DNA of 64,000 nt from Chamaecrista fasciculata. Its lineage: Eukaryota; Streptophyta; Magnoliopsida; Fabales; Fabaceae. The DNA lies in assembly GCA_003254925.1 (NCBI GenBank), contig QANZ01026932.1, positions 20,085-84,084 on the forward strand, given 5' to 3'. Shown in pieces: positions 25,601 to 36,827 of this stretch. Position 1 is the stretch's first letter. Each line of letters starts with the position of its first letter. The notes below the pieces were generated by a model. The model did no database searches, had not been told where the DNA came from, and saw only the letters and a program-made list of their open reading frames with translations. The translations under genes were made by a program, and so were the position numbers.

Positions 25601-26010
25601 TAATACTTTTAAGGACTAAATTGAAATGTTTGGAAGTGTTTTGGGACACTTTACAATTTTATTTTGAGAATTTGGGACTAAAATGAATGAAGATGATGAA
25701 AAATGTAAATCCAGGGACTGATTTGCTAGTTTACTTAATTTTTATGTTCAAAAATGTAAATTCAGTCATCATGCCAAGGTGGAAAAAAAAATAAGAATGC
25801 CCAGTCATGATGCCACGTAATCAAGTCAAACAAAAAAAATGACACATAAGCAAAAAAAATTGCCACATGTGCATTGAGTCAAAATTGAGGGCATAATTGA
25901 AACGTTGGTTGCACATTGAGGGCATGCCTGAACAAAATGAAACGTTAAGGGCATAACTGAAAATCACTGCAAACGTTAGGGGCATGAAAGGGTGTTTTGC
26001 CAAGTCAAAA

Positions 26011-28637
26011 TCTAATATTGAGTAATTTTGTAGAGGGTAAAATTAAAGTAGAAGCTTATATATATAGTGACTGATATGGGGATTTCTATTCATATATGCA
26101 TATTACTAGCTTATATATAATCAAATGGTGTATTGGTTTGGGTAGTTGTGTGAGTGAAAGGGTTTATAATTTTTCTGAAAATTGAAAGAGTTATTAAGTT
26201 TATTTAGGAAAAAATTGGAAATTATCCTAATGAAATCTGATAGTAGGTATCAAATCATGCACGTCAATTAGAATTTCACTTCTCCCTTATCTTAGTGTAT
26301 TTTTTTTTATTAGGCTTCTGTTCTGTCTTACAGTTTTTTGAATAATATTTTATTCTAAAATATATATAGATATGAGAAGTAGTATCTTATCCATATATAC
26401 AATACTCGATCACCATGTGATTCTCACATGCTATGCCATGAAGAAGACTAATTAATGAGTATATATGAGATCTCTATATAACTGATTATTAAAACGTGAT
26501 GTTAATTATGCAATACTTAATTAAGTGACAAATACTTCTCTCCAACTAATAACAATACGAACCACAATTTTCTTCTTCATTAAATCTTAAATAATACCAA
26601 TGGATACTAAAGGACGCATCTTTCATGTGATTCCATTTCTCAATCGGCAGATTGAGTATAAAGCTTATAGATAAAACACTTCCATTTATGTAAATAAAAT
26701 TATACTCAACCCTTAATTAGCAACAAAAGTATGGTTTCCATCTATGTTTGAAGAGTAAGAGGATAAGATTGAACCATATATATATATATATATATATATA
26801 TACATTCAAGTTTTAATATTTTCCTAAAAGTGGAAACCCAACAAAATAATCCAACTTGTTTGTTACGCCTTGGAAATAGCTTCTCTGCATTTTGAGGCAA
26901 TGACTACATATGCAAGTTGAAAAGAGAACAAAACTACATTGATTATTAATTAGTACTTATAATTAACTTGTGTGGCTGCAAGACCAGACTTTTGAAAATT
27001 CTAAATAATCATGACTTTTTTTTTCTTCTTCCCTTTTTTTTTTGTGGGGATTTCATATATACTCACGCAAATTAAAGTGATGGAAGAATGAGAACGAAAG
27101 GGATGTAATGTGGATGTATACGATGTGTACGAAGAATACTCAAAAGAGGAATGGAAGCTTGAATAATTAATTAGGTGGGAGAAAAATATATAAAATGGTG
27201 CCCAATATTGAATTATCTCTTTTATTCGTTGACCATTTTGGGAAGTTTCCACTGATCCAGTAGGAGCATTTAAATTTGCAATCAAGTCAATTTATTCAAC
27301 ATTTATGATCTACAGTTTCAAACTCGACTACATTCTTCATAGTTGATATATATACTAACTTGGTTTGCAAGTATTATAAATTTTAATGGGAAAAAAACTT
27401 ATATAAAATTCCTGATGTGTTTGCTATAAAGTTTTTTTAATCAGAAGTTTAATTTTTATTTTCTCTATTTTATGTTGGTCATGCACAAATGTATGTTTAA
27501 TATTCTCTTTCTATTATAATTAGTCATTCGTAAATTTTTTCTTACGTGTCAAATATTTATTAGAAAATCTTATAACAAAGATATAAAGAACTTTACATAA
27601 ATATTATCCATATATGTATTCTAAATTTTCATAGATTTTTCCACATTGATTTGAAGTTTTCATTGTGTTCGATCTCTTCCAGCTTTCTTGCCAACTTGCA
27701 GCATGTGGGCTAATATTAATGTTTTCTTACTCTCCTTGAAGAACAAAAAGAAAAGTTAAATTTTACAAGCATGTTTCAAATGTGACTTTGCTCTTTCTTT
27801 TGTGGATTGAAACCGAAATGATGAAGTTTTTTCAAAAAAAAAAAAGTTTTCTGACACGAGGTATTATCAAATTAAATGAAGGAGAAATAGATAAATCTAG
27901 AAGATCCAAATAAAAAGAATTTTTATCTACAATTGTTCATAATTAACTTCAATAAATTAATTGTTAGATCTTAAAACATGAGATTTTTGTAACAAACAAA
28001 ATAGACTTCTAAAATTGCTTACCAAAAAAACAAAAAGACTTCTAAATCGAAGATTTCCAAATTAGTCCACAAAAGATATTTAACATAAAAATTTATATTT
28101 TTTTTAAATAAAACTCTATCTCTAGGTAAATATCTCTTTTTACATGTTTTTGTCTGATGACAGAAAATCTCAATGAAAGAAAATGTCCAATAACTAAACT
28201 ATAAGAAAAAAACAATTACTCAAACAAATTCATTGTTATTGTTGTTTGGATTTAGTGGAAATTGCTAATCTCTTACGATGTGGTAAACTTTTATTCAAAT
28301 CTTCATCAAGAAATTAAAGGTGTTCATATTTAGTATTCAACAATGTCCATCTCCAACATATATGATTGATTCTATAAAATATATGTGATAAAAAATATCT
28401 AATATATAATTAAGAAGAATATATAGTTTTCCTGAACTTTTTTATTTTATAAAAAGTTTAAGTAAGAATAAACAAAGATATTTTACTAGAGTTAAATAAT
28501 ATCTATTGACCTCTTTAACAATTTACGAGAGAATCCAAAACATTCTTTTTTTAACACAATTGTTGGACCTTAAATTTAATTAGTAATTTCTGCATAAGCC
28601 ATAAGTTATTTTGGGTCACTTATAATAATTTATTTAT
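26011..28637. other. AT-rich intergenic DNA
   Basis: No gene recognised. Contains (AT)n at about 26779-26802, AT-rich simple sequence, and the micro-insertion at 28003-28046. The frame at 27001-27285 (minus) is low-complexity. Confidence 0.5.
28003..28046 (+). mobile_element. Micro retro-insertion with 11-bp TSD
   Basis: AGACTTCTAAA occurs at 28003-28013 and 28036-28046; the 22-base insert is ATTGCTTACC followed by an A-rich tail. It fits a target-primed insertion of only the last few bases of a retroposon. Confidence 0.55.
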
Positions 28638-28890
28638 GGGTTAGTTTATTATGCAAAGTTTGATTCTTGACATGAGATGCAATGGGTCATGAGCCAATAA
28701 GATAATGATACGTGGAAGAGTTAGTTGTATGTAGCTCATGGTGTGACTCCATACACAATTTTGATTGATTAAAAAATTATTATTTTTTTTTATTATTTTT
28801 CAATATTAAATTACATTAATGGCTATAATTATGCCACATCAGCATTTACATCCCATGTCAAGAATTAAACTTTGCATATTAGACTAACCC
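28638..28890. mobile_element. MITE with 9-bp TSD TTTATTTAT
   Basis: The ends GGGTTAGTTTATTATGCAAAG and, inverted, GGGTTAGTCTAATATGCAAAG pair; TGATTCTTGACATG is also mirrored. The flank TTTATTTAT is exact on both sides (28629-28637, 28891-28899). A relative lies at 30189-30356. Confidence 0.75.
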
Positions 28891-29328
28891 TTTATTTATA
28901 TAGTACAATTGAGGTGGACTTGGTAGCTGCTTATTCGAATATAAACATGATCACTTTTACTTTGTTATTATGTATCTCTTCTTAATGTGGTATAAATAAG
29001 AAAAATAAAACAGAGATACTATATATATGCATAGAATGTTTGATCGATATGGTATTATTTGGGATAAAAATAAGTGCACAATTTAACAACACATAGAGAA
29101 TAAATTGGGTATATTCAATATTGTGGGCTCTGAATGAACTGCTCAAAACTCAAAACCAAAAAAGGAAAACAGAGCGATTGAGAGAGACATCTCTGGCCAT
29201 TAAAGTCGTGTATCATTGGACCAATGACATTTTTAGCAACACTTTCACATTTCATTTTTCTGGGTTTCATCAAATTGTCTTACTCTTACTCCTACTATAC
29301 GCTTTCAATTTCCCACCCAACCACACAA

Positions 29329-29361
<33 letters not shown>

Positions 29362-29517
29362 AATAAAAATGCATTGTATTGACGATTGACTTCTTTTTTA
29401 TATTAAAAAAAATCCATTTTGATAAAAACGTTGGAGAATTAAAAATATTTTTTTCAATATTGATAAGCTGATTTTTTTTAAGAAGAAACGCCCATCAAGT
29501 CTCGGATGAAACGCCCA

Positions 29518-29967
29518 TCAAGTCTCTATGATATTGTGGTTGGTTTGGGTTGCCATTTACTATTAAATACTATCTTAGAAATTGCCACTTTCGTACTTGG
29601 TTTACAAGTTGGATCATCTATTGGTGTTGCAACAAGGATTGTTTCGTTGAGACGTGGTTTACAATCCTGGTGGGTTTTGATGTTATTTGAAAATGCAAGA
29701 ACAATGCCGTTTGGAAAAATGTGAGGACTGACTCGGCTTCGGCCATCAGGATCATACAATCTTCTGTTTCTCTGTATGTTAATGCTTGTAATTGTGATTT
29801 TTCTTTATTCGCTCATGTTTTTAAGGCTTTCGAGTTTTTTCACGTCCTCAAGTCATGACTTGAAGATACCCACAGCCCACTCTACCGTTGAGGATGTTTC
29901 CTAAGATCCATAACTCATAGGATATTTGGTTATACTCCTTCATCGTTTTTTATCAATAAAAAAAAGT
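29518..29967 (+). mobile_element. LINE 3'-end fragment (probable)
   Basis: Shares GGTTTACAAGTTGGATCATC and nearby sequence with 44150-44437 and ends in an A run at about 29959-29967. The decaying coding-like text and the A tail suggest an old, 5'-truncated LINE. The frames at 29506-29724 and 29526-29759 are remnants or chance. A 23-bp unit (ACGCCCATCAAGTCTC) is duplicated in tandem just before it. Confidence 0.4.
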
Positions 29968-30188
29968 TTCTATCATGTGTCTTTCTTTTTTTTATAAGAC
30001 TTTTTAACAATTCCTCAAAAATTTTATAGACAACTTACATTTTCAAGTCGATCTTGTCATCTATGAAAACATCTTATATATACAGTCATTAATATGCATA
30101 ATATTTTTTTTTTTTTTGGAATCTTACCTTAATTTAGAGTACCATTAATTCACCTAGCTATAATAAGAGATTGAAAAACAGAGTGATT

Positions 30189-30356
30189 GGGTGAGTCTAT
30201 AATGCAAAGATACAATCTTGACATGGGATGCAAAGGCTGATTTGGCCTAATTTTAACCGTTAGATCTCATCTAACGGTTCTAAATATTCAATTGGAAACC
30301 TGTTAAACAGGTAAAATATATATTTTTTNTTTCAACTTTGCATCATAGACTCACCC
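30189..30356. mobile_element. MITE related to 28638-28890
   Basis: Termini GGGTGAGTCTATAATGCAAAG and, inverted, GGGTGAGTCTATGATGCAAAG; TCTTGACATGGGATGCAAA is present inside. The central CCGTTAGATC...GATCTCATCTAACGG part is palindromic. One N at 30329. No exact target duplication seen. Confidence 0.7.
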
Positions 30357-30619
30357 TTAATAAATATATAGATATGAATTAGTAAATATATAAAAATATG
30401 TTGAAAATAAAATATATGCGCATAATATAATGTGAAAGTGATAACATAATAATATCCTTTTAGTGTGGGATGACAAGTAGCTTTCCAACAGTAATAAGAT
30501 GATATGTAACAATGGCCTCCCACAAATATATCTGAGACTACTTGAGATTTTATGAGATGAGATGGATCAGTTACAGACAGTTACTTCCCCCAATGAAGTT
30601 AGTTTTGGTCCCACCCATC

Positions 30620-30700
30620 CCATGCATGCCACGTGGCTTCTTCCACTCCCTAGTGGACCCCACACTTTTTCCATATATAACCAAATTCAAGCAGACGTGG
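30620..30700 (+). promoter_or_regulatory. Orphan promoter-like patch with a palindromic G-box
   Basis: CATGCATGCCACGTGGC contains an RY-like CATGCATG and the perfect G-box palindrome GCCACGTGGC, followed about 40 bases on by CCATATATAACC, a TATA-like box. No convincing ORF follows; the frames 30542-30742 and 30562-30771 overlap it and look spurious. It may be a relic or a non-coding promoter. Confidence 0.3.
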
Positions 30701-30949
30701 CTCAACTATATCAAAGTCTTCTTCTACCATCTCATGCATTGATGGACTCCAGTTATACAATGTCATCATGAATAAATATCCCGCTTTTTATTTGATTATT
30801 ACATCTCACTTATCCTAATTCTACAAATTATGCAAACTTTACACTCATCCCATTTCAGCTCATCAAAACTTATATCACAATGATTTACATTGGTACCATA
30901 AATTGTTTTAATTTGTCATCAATCATAACATATATGTTATTTAGTATTA

Positions 30950-31301
30950 GGCCAAAGTCTTATTTTGATCTCTCAGCTATGCTTAATGTTCCAAATTAGT
31001 ACCTCGGAGAGAGAGAGTGGAGTTTTTTTTGTGTGAAATAAACAAAAACCCCCCCACTTATTTTTTCTTTCTTATATTTTGGTTCTATTACAGAGAAAAA
31101 GGTCCGCGATGCAAAAATTCAAACTTTTAAGAGTTAAAAATCAATTTTGTCTCTTTGTAACGGAAAAATAGATTAAAAACGTTCGAGGGACCAACTGTAC
31201 CAAGTTTTGGAAAACTGAGGGACCAATATGGAACGAAAAATAATCAAGGAACCAATTTAGAACATTGAGCATAACTGAGAGACCAAAATAAAACTTTGAC
31301 C
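30950..31301. mobile_element. Foldback MULE-like MITE, near-exact 9-bp TSD
   Basis: Ends GGCCAAAGTCTTATTTTGATC and, inverted, GGTCAAAGTTTTATTTTGGTC. The flanks TTAGTATTA and TTAATATTA differ at one base. Same family as 20279-20837 and the inner element at 8770-9185. Confidence 0.75.
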
Positions 31302-31310
31302 TTAATATTA

Positions 31311-32065
31311 AAAAAAGATTAAATTGTCTAACACCCATGAGTTTTAGCTTGAGGACAGAAAACATTCTTAAATTTCAAAACTTGATAGATAAATTTATTG
31401 ATTTTTTTACTTTTCTCAATTAGAATATATGAGTTTTAAAACTTACTAACAGAATACATAAACTTTCAACTTAATTTGCTTATTTAGCATATCTAAATAA
31501 TCTTACCTTTTTGGAAGCTCATAGGTCATAAATAAACAAAATTGAAAGTTTATGGAAAATCTATCTATCTATTAAATTTTAAAATTCATAGGACTTAAAT
31601 GAGTAAAATTAAGAAACCCAAAAGGTCCATGTGTTAAATTTTAAAATTCAGAAACATTTTCAGTTGTCAACCTAAAATTACTTATGAGATTTTATTGTAA
31701 TTCAACCTTAAAAAATTAGTATTGATATAAATTGTCGCTTCTTGCTCGTCTCACTATACAATTCACAATGTCCGAGACCTTCAAGAGATTCACATTCTAT
31801 AAATAATCACTTACTACTCTCAGATAAAATTGCTTGCTTGGAACTCTTTTATTAACTTAATCGTCAAAATAGCATGTTTATAGTGAAAAATCTTCTCATT
31901 AGTTGTACTTTCTTCGGTAAGTGTTTATTAATTATCCCCCATACATACCATCAATCATCAAAGACTACTATATATATTATTAGTCTTTTATGACAAATAT
32001 TCCCGGGCAACATCAGAATTTTTTGTTTTGAGTTTGTTTTAAAGTAACATATATCGTGATTAAAG
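31311..32065. other. AT-rich intergenic DNA with a weak foldback
   Basis: At about 31315-31705 the two halves show partial inverted similarity (ACATTCTTAAATTTCAAAAC against TTTTAAAATTCAGAAACATT), probably another degraded foldback. Nothing else recognised. Confidence 0.4.
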
Positions 32066-32076
32066 TTACTAAAGAC

Positions 32077-32380
32077 GTGTCAACGTGGGTTTGCACAAGT
32101 GGTTAAGGATCTGGACGAAAAGCCTTTGTCTTATCATGAACAAGGGTTTAAATCTCTCTGAAACCACTTAATTCTATTTGGTGGGCATCCCCCCTTAAGA
32201 AGATCCTTTGGCGCCCAAGGACTAATTGAGTAGTTATTCTGGGTAAAACTGCTTGTGGTTTAGGCCTGTACTCTAATCCTTGGGTTAGGCATCTGTCAGC
32301 CTCTCCGACATGCCTTTAGCGCATTGTCCCTTAATTCTAAGAGTGCCTTCTCTTACTACCACTTTCAACTAAGAAAAAAA
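32077..32380 (+). mobile_element. tRNA-derived SINE with 11-bp TSD
   Basis: A head GTGGGTTTGCACAAGTGG with an A-box-like AGTGGTTAAGG, a degenerate B box GGTTTAAATC at about 32147, the body shared with 15067-15420 (GACTAATTGAGTAGTTATTCTG) and an A tail ending at 32380. TTACTAAAGAC flanks both sides exactly (32066-32076, 32381-32391). Confidence 0.88.
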
Positions 32381-32589
32381 TTACTAAAGACATAGATGAG
32401 ATTAAGATGAAATTAAAGATAGATATTAGATAGGAGTGGTATGGTATTAATTAGTAAAGATGGTGTATAATGGAGGCAGTTTCAAGGGTTGCGGCTATAT
32501 TAAGTCTAACTAATAAGGCATTCCCACCTTTTTTCTTTTGCTTGTTTCTTTATTCTTTTTACTTAATTCAGAATTATTTAACAAAGACT

Positions 32590-32880
32590 TAACACGTGGC
32601 AGCTTATGAACATCATCAAACCTTTGGACCACCTTGGTGGCTTCTCTTATAGGCACGCGGCCTACAAAGATTCCCGCCGCCATACCCATACTTCTCTCTC
32701 TCGATCTCTTTCTTTCTCTCTCTCTCTAAACTATTCAATCACGTTTTGCTTTGCCTTTTTGCATTTTCTCACTTGGCACGTGCACCTTCTCTGTTTCTCA
32801 TTTTTTTGGATTCCACCGCCTCTTTTCTTAACTCTTTTTTTATATTTTTGTTACTATTTAAATCAAATTTAATCTTTGCT
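32590..32880 (+). other. CT-rich promoter/leader-like region without a gene
   Basis: ACACGTGGCAGC (G-box) near 32592, GGCACGTGCAC near 32775 and a long CT tract at 32691-32727 look like a promoter and 5' leader. The overlapping 88-residue frame (32606-32872) is mostly Ser/Leu/Phe from the CT tract and has no family signature. It may be a non-coding transcript start or a decayed gene head. Confidence 0.3.
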
Positions 32881-33437
32881 TTACTTAAACATTTCTAAAT
32901 TAGTGTAAAATTATATTAATAAATATTTTTTATCTAAAAAAAATTTGTATACCAAACACTCCTTAAGAGTATGAGAAAAAAGAGTCATATTAAGAATCAA
33001 CAAAATTACTAAAAGTTATTTGCATGCCAAAATTAAAAGACAGACAATTAGAAGCGATAGTAATATATCAGATAATAATCAATGCCAATCTAGTGCATTT
33101 TATTAAGATTTAAATTTGAATTATTAATTATAAAAATTAGAATAATCACTATTCTAAACCAAGGTTATTTATTGAGAGATCTGACTCATTTTGTAGGTGA
33201 ACTATGTATATAAGAAAATTCTTCTTATATTTTTATTATGAGAGGTTCTTTACATCATAATTTTAATTGCATTATTTCTTTTATATGATTGATAATATAG
33301 AAATGTGCATTTACTACTCTTTTTTTTTGCCTGAAATTATTATTTTCTTTCTATTATATAATAGATCATATATGCAAAAATTTTGACGCATGCATTGGAC
33401 AATCTTGTAGTAAAAATATAATGAAATTTATTTAAAT

Positions 33438-33838
33438 GGTCAATTATCGACATTAGTCCCAAAAATATGGTATAAATTTTAAATTGATCCTACATAAATT
33501 TATAACTTTGTTACTTTTAGTCTTGAAACATATTTTCATAATGCAATTTAACCTCGTTTGTCGAGTGCAGTCCCATTTGGATAAAAAAAATAACTCCTCA
33601 AGATCAGTAACACATTGAATAGAATACACTCGTCAAAATCAACTTGCAAACGTGCTCTTGACTCGTCGGTCGTCGCATTAAATTAAAATTTGTAATGAGA
33701 GAAATATGATCAGATATATTTAGTAGTTTGAGACCAATTAAAGTGAAAAAATATTGAGAACCAGTCTGAAATAAATGAAACATTGAGGACCAATTTAAAA
33801 TCTATCTCATGATTTGGGACTCATGTGAGTATTTCACC
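33438..33838. mobile_element. Foldback MULE-like MITE, exact 9-bp TSD TATTTAAAT
   Basis: Ends GGTCAATTATCGACATTAGTCCC and, inverted, GGTGAAATACTCACATGAGTCCC. TATTTAAAT is exact at 33429-33437 and 33839-33847. Relatives lie at 39910-40320 and 42113-43934. Confidence 0.82.
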
Positions 33839-33847
33839 TATTTAAAT

Positions 33848-34866
33848 TTAACCCAACTATATATTATAAGAGTTTTGTTGAGGAATTTACGGAATCGCCC
33901 TCAGTGGAATCAAACATACGGATGAGATCAAAGGAAAGTCGGTAAATTTGGATTGATAGTAAATGTTTGTCCGTACGAAATCCAACAAGGCGTGAGGGAA
34001 ATTAGGGTGCTTGGAATCGTACTTAGGTGACAAGGTGTTTGATCATTAGCGATTAATAATAAAGATTAACACTTCTACTTTTGAAAAATGTTGTCCTTAA
34101 TGGCCAACTTGAACATGGGAAGTAAGCCCACTAATAGCATCACTCCACGTCTAGAAGGTTTAATTATTATTATTGCTCGTCACTTTTTTAATAACAACAA
34201 TCTAGAAACACGATAGGCCACTTTTAATCCTTTGGTTCAGGTCCCATGGACAAGGTTTTTAAAAAGGTTGGGTTTCTAATATAATAACAGTTTTAATAGG
34301 GACTTGAAATTGAATAATTAATTTAATATTATACTAACCCTCGGTGCGTGGTGGAACCAATTATGCGCATCCTTAGATCATTTTTTTTTACTTTATATAT
34401 GTACGATGGATCATGCATCTATATATCATGCACTCATTCATAGCTACTATAGCTAGCTAAGGAATTAATCAAAATACATATATAATAGAGGACCAGGAGT
34501 TAATAATAATTTCAAAGAATGAAATCTCTGGAAGAAATCTCTCCAATTACAAAGATTTAATCCCCACTCCCTCTCTAAAACCAAATTTAAAAAAAAAAAT
34601 AAAACAGAGAAATACAATTAAACTGGGAAATTAAGAGATGAAACTAAAATAATCCACAGTTGCGTCCAATTCAGACCTATATATTCATGATGACAAACAA
34701 AAGCTATACCCTGCTAGCTAGCTAGGTGCTATATTCCTTACACAAGACTTTATTCCATTTCACTTTTAATTAATTTGAGTATCACCTTCCCCAAATAATG
34801 AATAAAAATTCTCCCCCTCATTCTCTTTTCTAATATTCCTACATATATAAATTAAATAAGGACATT
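33848..34866. other. Intergenic DNA downstream of the MYB gene
   Basis: No gene recognised. AT-rich, with short TATA and GCTAGC repeats near 34440 and 34710. The MYB 3' UTR and polyadenylation site should lie within a few hundred bases below 34867. Confidence 0.5.
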
Positions 34867-36017
34867 TTACATGGTGTCAATATTGAGGTGGTGCTGTAAA
34901 AACAACATGTTGTCAACATTCCAGAAATTGTCGAAGGTGTCCCCTGGTGGTGGGTGAGAGTGAGTAATATTATTCCAGCAGGGCGTGTTTGGGTCCATTA
35001 ATTCCTGATGAGGGAGTAAATTAGCATATGGGCTGGTGATACAGTCGGAGTAGTCATAGGCGAGATGAGAAGGCTGGTAGTAATCCTGATGATGTTGAAT
35101 ATTACTGTTGGTAGGGACAGAAGCGTAATTATTATTATTATTATAATGATCAGTGGTGAAATCCGACAGCGGAGAAACCTGCGACGTGGTGGCAAAGGAG
35201 TCGGATGAAGCAGCCGTGGTGCTATTCTCAGGGGTATAAGTGTAATTAATTGCGGGCAACGATATGTTCCCTCCTCCTGCAGTACTATTATTATTATTCT
35301 CAATAATCTCCTCCATGTTGTTGTTGTTACCGGCGGTGGTCGAGGTGGTGTTGGCGGCGGCGGCTTGAATGCGCTCGACGAGGCGAGGCATCCAGAGGTA
35401 GCGCATGGTGTCCTTAAATTGCTTGCTATTCACGTCACATTTGAGTTGCTTGGCGTGCTTTTGGACACGAGTTCTCCAGTAGTTTTTTATCTCATTGTCC
35501 GTTCTTCCCGGCAAATATTGGGCTATTTTGGACCATCTAATAATATATCAATTTCCAACTAATTAATTAATTATTGATTGATTCAATTATTAAATTAAAG
35601 GACTAGGTAGGAGGCTAGAACGTACCTATTTCCCCAGCGAGAATGGAGCTCAAGAATGAGAAGCTGCTCTTCAAGTGTGATATTTCCACGTCGAACATCG
35701 GGACGCAGATAATTCAGCCACCTTAATCTGCAGCTCTTCCCAGTACGTTTCAGTCCTGAATACATTCAAATTGATTGGGTGTGAGGAAAAGGAACAACAG
35801 GGGAATGAATATATTGATTTTAGAGAGAGAGAGAGAGAGAAAGCTGACCTGCAGAGCGAGCGAGAGAATTCCAGCGACCTTCGCCGTGAGTGGCAATGTA
35901 ATTGATGAGTGTGAGGTCCTCATCCACGGTCCAGGGTCCTCGCCGGAGCTCCACCTCGTCTTCCACGACGTCGTTTTGCCTGCTTCCTCCTCTAATTATT
36001 GTTCCCTTCACTTCCAT
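34867..36017 (-). CDS. R2R3-MYB transcription factor, subgroup 20 (MYB108/MYB78/MYB62-like)
   Basis: A nuclear DNA-binding regulator; subgroup-20 members act in stress, senescence, anther and hormone (JA/ABA/GA) responses. Exons (minus): 36017-35849, 35755-35626 and 35536-34867, with GT-AG sites; 322 residues. The start is the only ATG before R2; a longer frame upstream begins with TTG. R2 runs from [17 protein letters not shown] to LRWLNYL and R3 from [14 protein letters not shown] to [14 protein letters not shown]; the tryptophan pattern is intact. The junctions fall at the usual R2R3 positions (SAG|LKRTG and WGN|RWSKIA). The diagnostic [14 protein letters not shown] follows R3. The bHLH-contact motif of R3 is absent. 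The C-terminus is Asn/Thr/Ser-rich, then acidic-aromatic with [11 protein letters not shown], as in MYB108/78. The exact orthologue cannot be fixed by eye. Confidence 0.93.
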
Positions 36018-36119
36018 TTGATTCTGCAAGCTTGATACACACAATACAGATAGATAGCTTTCTTTTTGCTTTTGCTTGCTTTTTTCAGCTTCAGAGAGAG
36101 AGATCGATAGGAATGAATA

Positions 36120-36170
36120 GGATGTGTTACAGAATAGGATAGAGAGAGAGAGGGGAAGGGGGTTTTATAG
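36120..36170 (-). promoter_or_regulatory. TATA box and GA-rich leader of the MYB gene
   Basis: CTATAAAACC (minus strand, 36170-36161) is a good TATA box about 145 bases before the ATG; transcription would start near 36135. The leader and the first intron are rich in AG/CT repeats (for example 35823-35841 and 36094-36102). Confidence 0.55.
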
Positions 36171-36457
36171 ACTACCAAGGAAAGGCTGATCCATGGGTTT
36201 TTCCAATTTCATTTATTTTATTCATTTAATTTAATTACTCACTTAATTATATGGTTACTTTGTAAGTCTGAGAGAGAGAGAGAGTCCCAAGTTTGACGGT
36301 TTTGACAGTTTGACTTTGGGGGCTTTGGCTTTGTTAATTTGTGTGCGTGCGCGTGCCTCCCAACTCAATCTTGCTGCTTACTCTTGACTCTTGAGTCTCT
36401 CTCTCTCTCTCCCCATTTAATAAAAAGTCCCCAACAATTTATTCAATTCTTTTTTTA

Positions 36458-36827
36458 CAAAAGTATTAATTTGGTCCCTAAATTTTACATTAACCGTTAA
36501 TTTTGTCCTCAATCTTTTTTTATTATCAATTTCGTCTCTAATGTTTCCCATTTTGGTCAATTTTATTCTTTGCTCTTACTTTAACCAAATATTATCGACA
36601 TAATATACATGACTAATAATATATAATGTAAAATTGATAGAAAAATAAACTCAGATTTAAAAACAGGATACAGTATGTCGTTAATTTATTGAAAGAAGTT
36701 AGTCAAAGGTTAAAATTGACTAAAATGTGAAACATTGGGAATTGGGAACAAATTTGACAACAATTAAAGATTGGGGATGAAATTGTTTGTTAGTATAAAG
36801 TTTTGGGATGAAATTAGCACTTTTGCC
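36458..36827. mobile_element. Foldback MULE-like MITE
   Basis: CAAAAGTATTAATTTGGTCCC at the left and, inverted, GGCAAAAGTGCTAATTTCATCCC at the right; the arms carry the alternating 'TTTTGTC' / 'GGGAACAAATTTG' units. The flanking T-runs are similar but not a clean duplication. Confidence 0.65.

Larger units (their letters stand above)
24088..26001. mobile_element. Mutator-like element (MULE), non-autonomous, ~388-bp TIRs, 9-bp TSD
   Basis: AAGTCAAAA at 24079-24087 and 26002-26010 is an exact 9-bp target duplication, the hallmark of Mutator-type transposition. The TIRs start GGCAAAACACCCTTTCATGC and stay highly similar for about 388 bp (24088-24475 and 25615-26001). Inside are a second inverted pair (about 24476-24620 with 24830-24955), a GC-rich gene-like core (about 24640-24830) and telomere-like TTTAGGG arrays. 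No transposase is encoded, so movement would need a partner element. Confidence 0.9.

Noticed and set aside
34998..35303. Isoleucine-rich 101-residue minus frame
   Set aside because: Shadow of the Asn-rich C-terminal exon of the MYB gene in another frame.
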